A stretch of 64,000 nt of DNA from contig CAXAMN010023361.1 in NCBI GenBank assembly GCA_963970005.1, positions 1,310,010 through 1,374,009 of the forward strand, in the 5' to 3' direction. The notes beneath the pieces are model-generated. The model was not told the origin of the DNA. It saw only the letters and a list, made by a program, of their open reading frames with translations, and did no database searches. The first letter of the stretch is position 1. Every line of letters begins with the position of its first letter. Position numbers and translations under genes: made by a program. The DNA is from Durusdinium trenchii (taxonomy: Eukaryota > Sar > Dinophyceae > Suessiales > Symbiodiniaceae). Positions 60,664 through 64,000 of this stretch are shown here, one piece after another.

Positions 60664-60976
60664 ATCCCCGTTAAAATAAAGGGGGAGAGGTTGGGGCGAA
60701 CAGTTTGTAAGGGGACCAGGTTTGGATTCTACAATAAGCTGTGATCCAAGCGGCTTTGCCATCTACAAAATGGCATGTACCAGAGCGGGCTTGTACAAAA
60801 TGATGATGCCTCAAGATTACTATCTTATGCTTACAAGGGCATAGCCAGCCATACAGCAAGGTGATTTCTCTACAAAAATTGTGTTCTGTAGGTGCCAAAA
60901 ACTGCCTCGTTACAAAATGGCCCCTCTGTAAGGGCCTCAAGCTCTCCCTTTTTGTAGAGGAAATTTCAACGGGGAT
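60664..60976. mobile_element. 313 bp MITE-like non-autonomous DNA transposon
   Basis: Terminal inverted repeats ATCCCCGTT/AACGGGGAT (perfect for 9 bp, extending imperfectly through RAAAT and an AAGGG..GAGAG block). Flanked by the 8 bp direct repeat ACATATTG (60,656-60,663 and 60,977-60,984). An 8 bp target duplication is typical of hAT-like elements. No transposase is encoded. The minus-strand frame inside is not convincing. Confidence 0.82.
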
Positions 60977-60985
60977 ACATATTGA

Positions 60986-63900
60986 CTGGCTTACCGGCAG
61001 CTGCAAGACTTTGAAATCTAAATGACCTGTAGGCAACCGGCTGATGCGAAAAGAGCATCGGGTTTTGTGGGGAGACAAATTGACTTTGGTTCCAATCATG
61101 ATGGTTCCCAGCCTCTCTGACACCAGCCGCTTGCCAACCGTATGGGAGGGCAGCCTGCTAAGCCGATGGAGTCTCCCAAATTGCGTGTTCCAAATCGAAA
61201 TTCCACGGTCAGATGCTCTCTTGCCCTTCGGAAAACGACAGATCGTTGCATCTTCTCAGCGCATTCAGAACTGAATGTTCCACCCTTTCCACAAACATGT
61301 TCCGTGGTCTTGTAGGAGCAGCTGTGCACTTTTGTTTCCAAGTCAGGGAGGCCAGAAGCCCTAGAAGGGTGGTCTCTCTGGCGCAGGCCTTGCATTCGAC
61401 AGGTGGCGGGAAATTGATCGAGGTGAAGCGAAGTGTAGGGTGCTACATATACAACACATTGTTTCATCTGGCAGCTTTACAAAGAGGCATCAGGGTGGAA
61501 GGATCCATGCGTGTACACGGCAGCACGGACCATGGGCTGTGCATGGCTTTGGCAAGGTATGTGACCAGGAAGGAACTTTCATGCAGATGGCACTTTGGCT
61601 GGGCAGCTAAGGCGCCGGCCTGCTAAGCCGATGGGGTCTCCCGTGTGGGATTCCAATGTCGACATTCAAAGGTCAACCCGACCCGCCTCTTATTCGCACC
61701 CCTATAACATGTTTTTGTTTTCGACTGATCAAGTTTGGACAAACATCTCCTGCAGTCTTCTCGGAGCACCAATGATGTAGATGCCACACTGGATGCTTTG
61801 CGCAAGGGTAAGCCGTCTACACTTCTGTTGCCGAACCCCGTCAAATTGCATCTCCGTTAGAATGCCATCCAAGGGGTCGCGCCACCTTTTTGTAGCCCTC
61901 AGCTTGTGTTGCACACACACCCAAGGAAAAAACAGGTACCAACAGATGGGCGCAAACAGTACAAATTGGGATGTCCAACCTTGGAGGCATCCGGTACCTC
62001 TTGGCCAGAAAGCCAGCTTTCAAACATCACCTGATCCTCAAATGTCAACATCTTGAGTTTGATTTAGAACCTAACAATTTGTAGCAGCATGGTCTGCTAG
62101 TAGAAAAGTCACATGATGACATTTCGCCACCCTTTGCCATGACTCGGGCGTTGCCCCAAACCGCAAAGAAAGTTGATCTGCATGTCTATAAATTGGTTTT
62201 GTATTTCTGGTACCCTCGACCTGACTACAACATATCCCTCTACAAATTGGATAGGGAATTGAGGACCGACCTCCAGGCTGAGTAGCAACGAGGTTTGTAC
62301 AGGCCGCAAGGCCATCCAGTACCTAGATTGCAGAAAAGCTGGCTCCTGTCTCAGCCTTGGTTCCGATGTTCGGCAAGAAAGCATCAAGACTCACGCCAAG
62401 ACAAATTGAAGTTGCCAGGTCTTGAGGTCAGGTCATTGTTCCACATCAGTTTGGACATCGACATCCTTCATCAACGAATTGAAGCCTCTGCGATGACTGG
62501 AAAAAACTGGAAAGTCACGATGCTCTGCCACAGAGAGCAAGACAGTTTTGCTGCTGTTCCAAGCAGGGAAGAAAACAGAGACCTGCTGTTGCTTCTCTGA
62601 AATCCATGTGAATGGTTTTTGATGATGTGGTTCGCAGGCGCATGGCTTTCCTAAGCGTACAATTGGCACTGTTGTAGTTCTGAAAACTTGCACGCAGGGG
62701 GTTCTCAAGCGATCATGCTCTTTGAGGAAACCATGTCTTGACCATCCTTGACAGTCCTTTGATTGCAAAGACTTGCTGCACTGACTGGTATGCATATGTT
62801 GGACAAATACTGGATCTAATTGGGCCAAATGATTCTGCGAATGGCAAACTGCGCAAAGCCCACTCTCGCTTGAAGGCAGGCCACTTTCAGACCAAGTTGG
62901 GAAACAAAACATCTGCTGGGTTGCCCGGTTCGGAGCCTTAGGAGCGAAACAAATGGCCCGGGTCGGCGCAGAAAAGCCGGGTCGCGACCGTTTCATTCAA
63001 ACTGAGACGATCCGCTTGGCTGACATCGCAAGAGACGGTGGATTTGGGTCTGACTGGGCCAAGGGCTCGCAGACCATCGTGCGCCTGCAGCCCAACAATC
63101 CAAACGAATCCCGTTGGTCCATTCTATTCTGCAGCACGTAGGCGCAGCTGAGCCTACCTCTGCAGCAAAGCAACCAGCCTCTCACAGAGTTCCGTTTGCA
63201 AGCAAAAACAGCCTCCTGTAAGCTCCGCGAAAGCGATCTCAAAAAACAACGCGGCTCAATTAAGGCGGCTGTCCGATCATTTTGCTTTTGCGGAGTTTTC
63301 GCCATGTGTTCGCACATGCACGTTTCCTTTCAGATTGAAACGACAAAATTTAAAGTGCGTGCATTTAGGCGTTAAGTCATGCGTTTGACCCTTCAAGAAC
63401 TTCGGATCGCGTTTCGCAGAACCTGCTCACACACACCCCTGTGTTCCGGGGCGGGTTGGTTGACAGATCAAGCAAGTAGGTTTGGCCTTTGAGAGGGGCG
63501 AAGGACCAGTTTCGCACATTTGGCGGTAAGATCAGCTGTCGTTTGAAGTGCGCAGCAGTGCTGCATTGCACGCCAAGGGAGGGACAATTTCTGCGTTCAG
63601 GATTCTACTTGTCAATCCGGCTTGGAAGTCAGACTGCAATCGCTAGGCATCAAATAGCGCCGTCGAACGCTGCCTAGCTTAGGCATGTCAAAAACTAAGA
63701 AGATCAAATGATCAAGTGGACCTCAAAAGCCCCCACTGCTGGGCGTCTTCGCTTTCGAAAGACAAACCTGTAAGCCAGTAATTGCAAGGCAAAAACACAC
63801 TTCGAGATTGCACCTCTCTGAATATGACACTTGAACAAAACTTTACGACGAATCAGTCTCGACTACCCACCAGTGGGGTAAAGTTCACTGCCGTGTTGTT

Positions 63901-64000
63901 CTATCTCAAAAAACAAAAACACATCCAAGTGCTATCCCCAACAACAAGACCGTTTGCCTAGCCGTGAAGCCCATGTACCTCAGCACCAAAAGTTTGTGGA
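60986..64000. other. mostly non-coding; weak minus-strand exon candidates
   Basis: Minus-strand stretches at about 61,390-61,250 (KVHSCSYKTTEHVCGKGGTF) and 61,870-61,740 (MQFDGVRQQKCRRLTLAQSI) look exon-like but match no family I recognise. A short direct repeat GCCTGCTAAGCCGATGG occurs at 61,152 and 61,618. No gene is called. Confidence 0.35.

Noticed and set aside
60671..61123. 150-codon minus-strand ORF over the MITE
   Set aside because: Spans the element end and its flank, so it is a chance open frame and not a transposase. No catalytic motif.

Overview
The window looks like dinoflagellate nuclear DNA, probably from a Suessiales/Symbiodiniaceae-type genome. The grounds are Ty1/copia polyproteins of the type common in dinoflagellates, large intron-rich or single-exon genes, a bipartite plastid-targeting leader on one protein, abundant compound microsatellites, and exon edges that need unusual donors. 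Recognisable host coding sequence is all on the minus strand, while both LTR retrotransposons lie on the plus strand.

Layout. 0.85-5.9 kb holds minus-strand exons of a protein with a cyclic-nucleotide-binding-like (CNB) module followed by a C2 domain. 9.6-12.8 kb is a repeat field: a 370 bp direct repeat, a 130 bp tandem duplication and a 73 bp satellite with an assembly gap. 12,817-27,486 is a complete 14.7 kb Ty1/copia element with 162 bp LTRs, an AGGGG target-site duplication and an initiator-Met-type primer-binding site. It encodes gag, the C-terminal half of a protease, integrase and RT-RNase H. Beyond the usual copia set it carries an ORF with a Tpt1/KptA RNA 2'-phosphotransferase domain and an ORF ending in an endonuclease/exonuclease/phosphatase (EEP) domain. 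A tRNA-Cys(GCA) gene sits where the gag C-terminus and protease active site should be. 31.3-41.1 kb carries a second minus-strand copy of the CNB-C2 module plus a further C2 domain. Lying among these is a single-exon plastid (thylakoid-lumen type) glyoxalase/VOC-fold protein and the last exon of another gene.

43.5-45.6 kb is the main exon of a NEK-like kinase and 47.2-49.4 kb a single-exon type II membrane glycosyltransferase resembling GnT-I (GT13). 52,033-59,052 is a second copia element with 184 bp LTRs that look identical and a CATCA duplication. Its interior is broken by many short deletions, but it ends in an intact membrane-protein ORF. The last 5 kb is mostly non-coding and contains a 313 bp MITE-like element with an 8 bp target-site duplication.

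The most unusual content is the giant element that combines copia machinery with two RNA/phosphoester-processing domains (Tpt1 and EEP) and an embedded tRNA gene. All domain calls come from reading motifs by eye. No database search, alignment or structure prediction was run.
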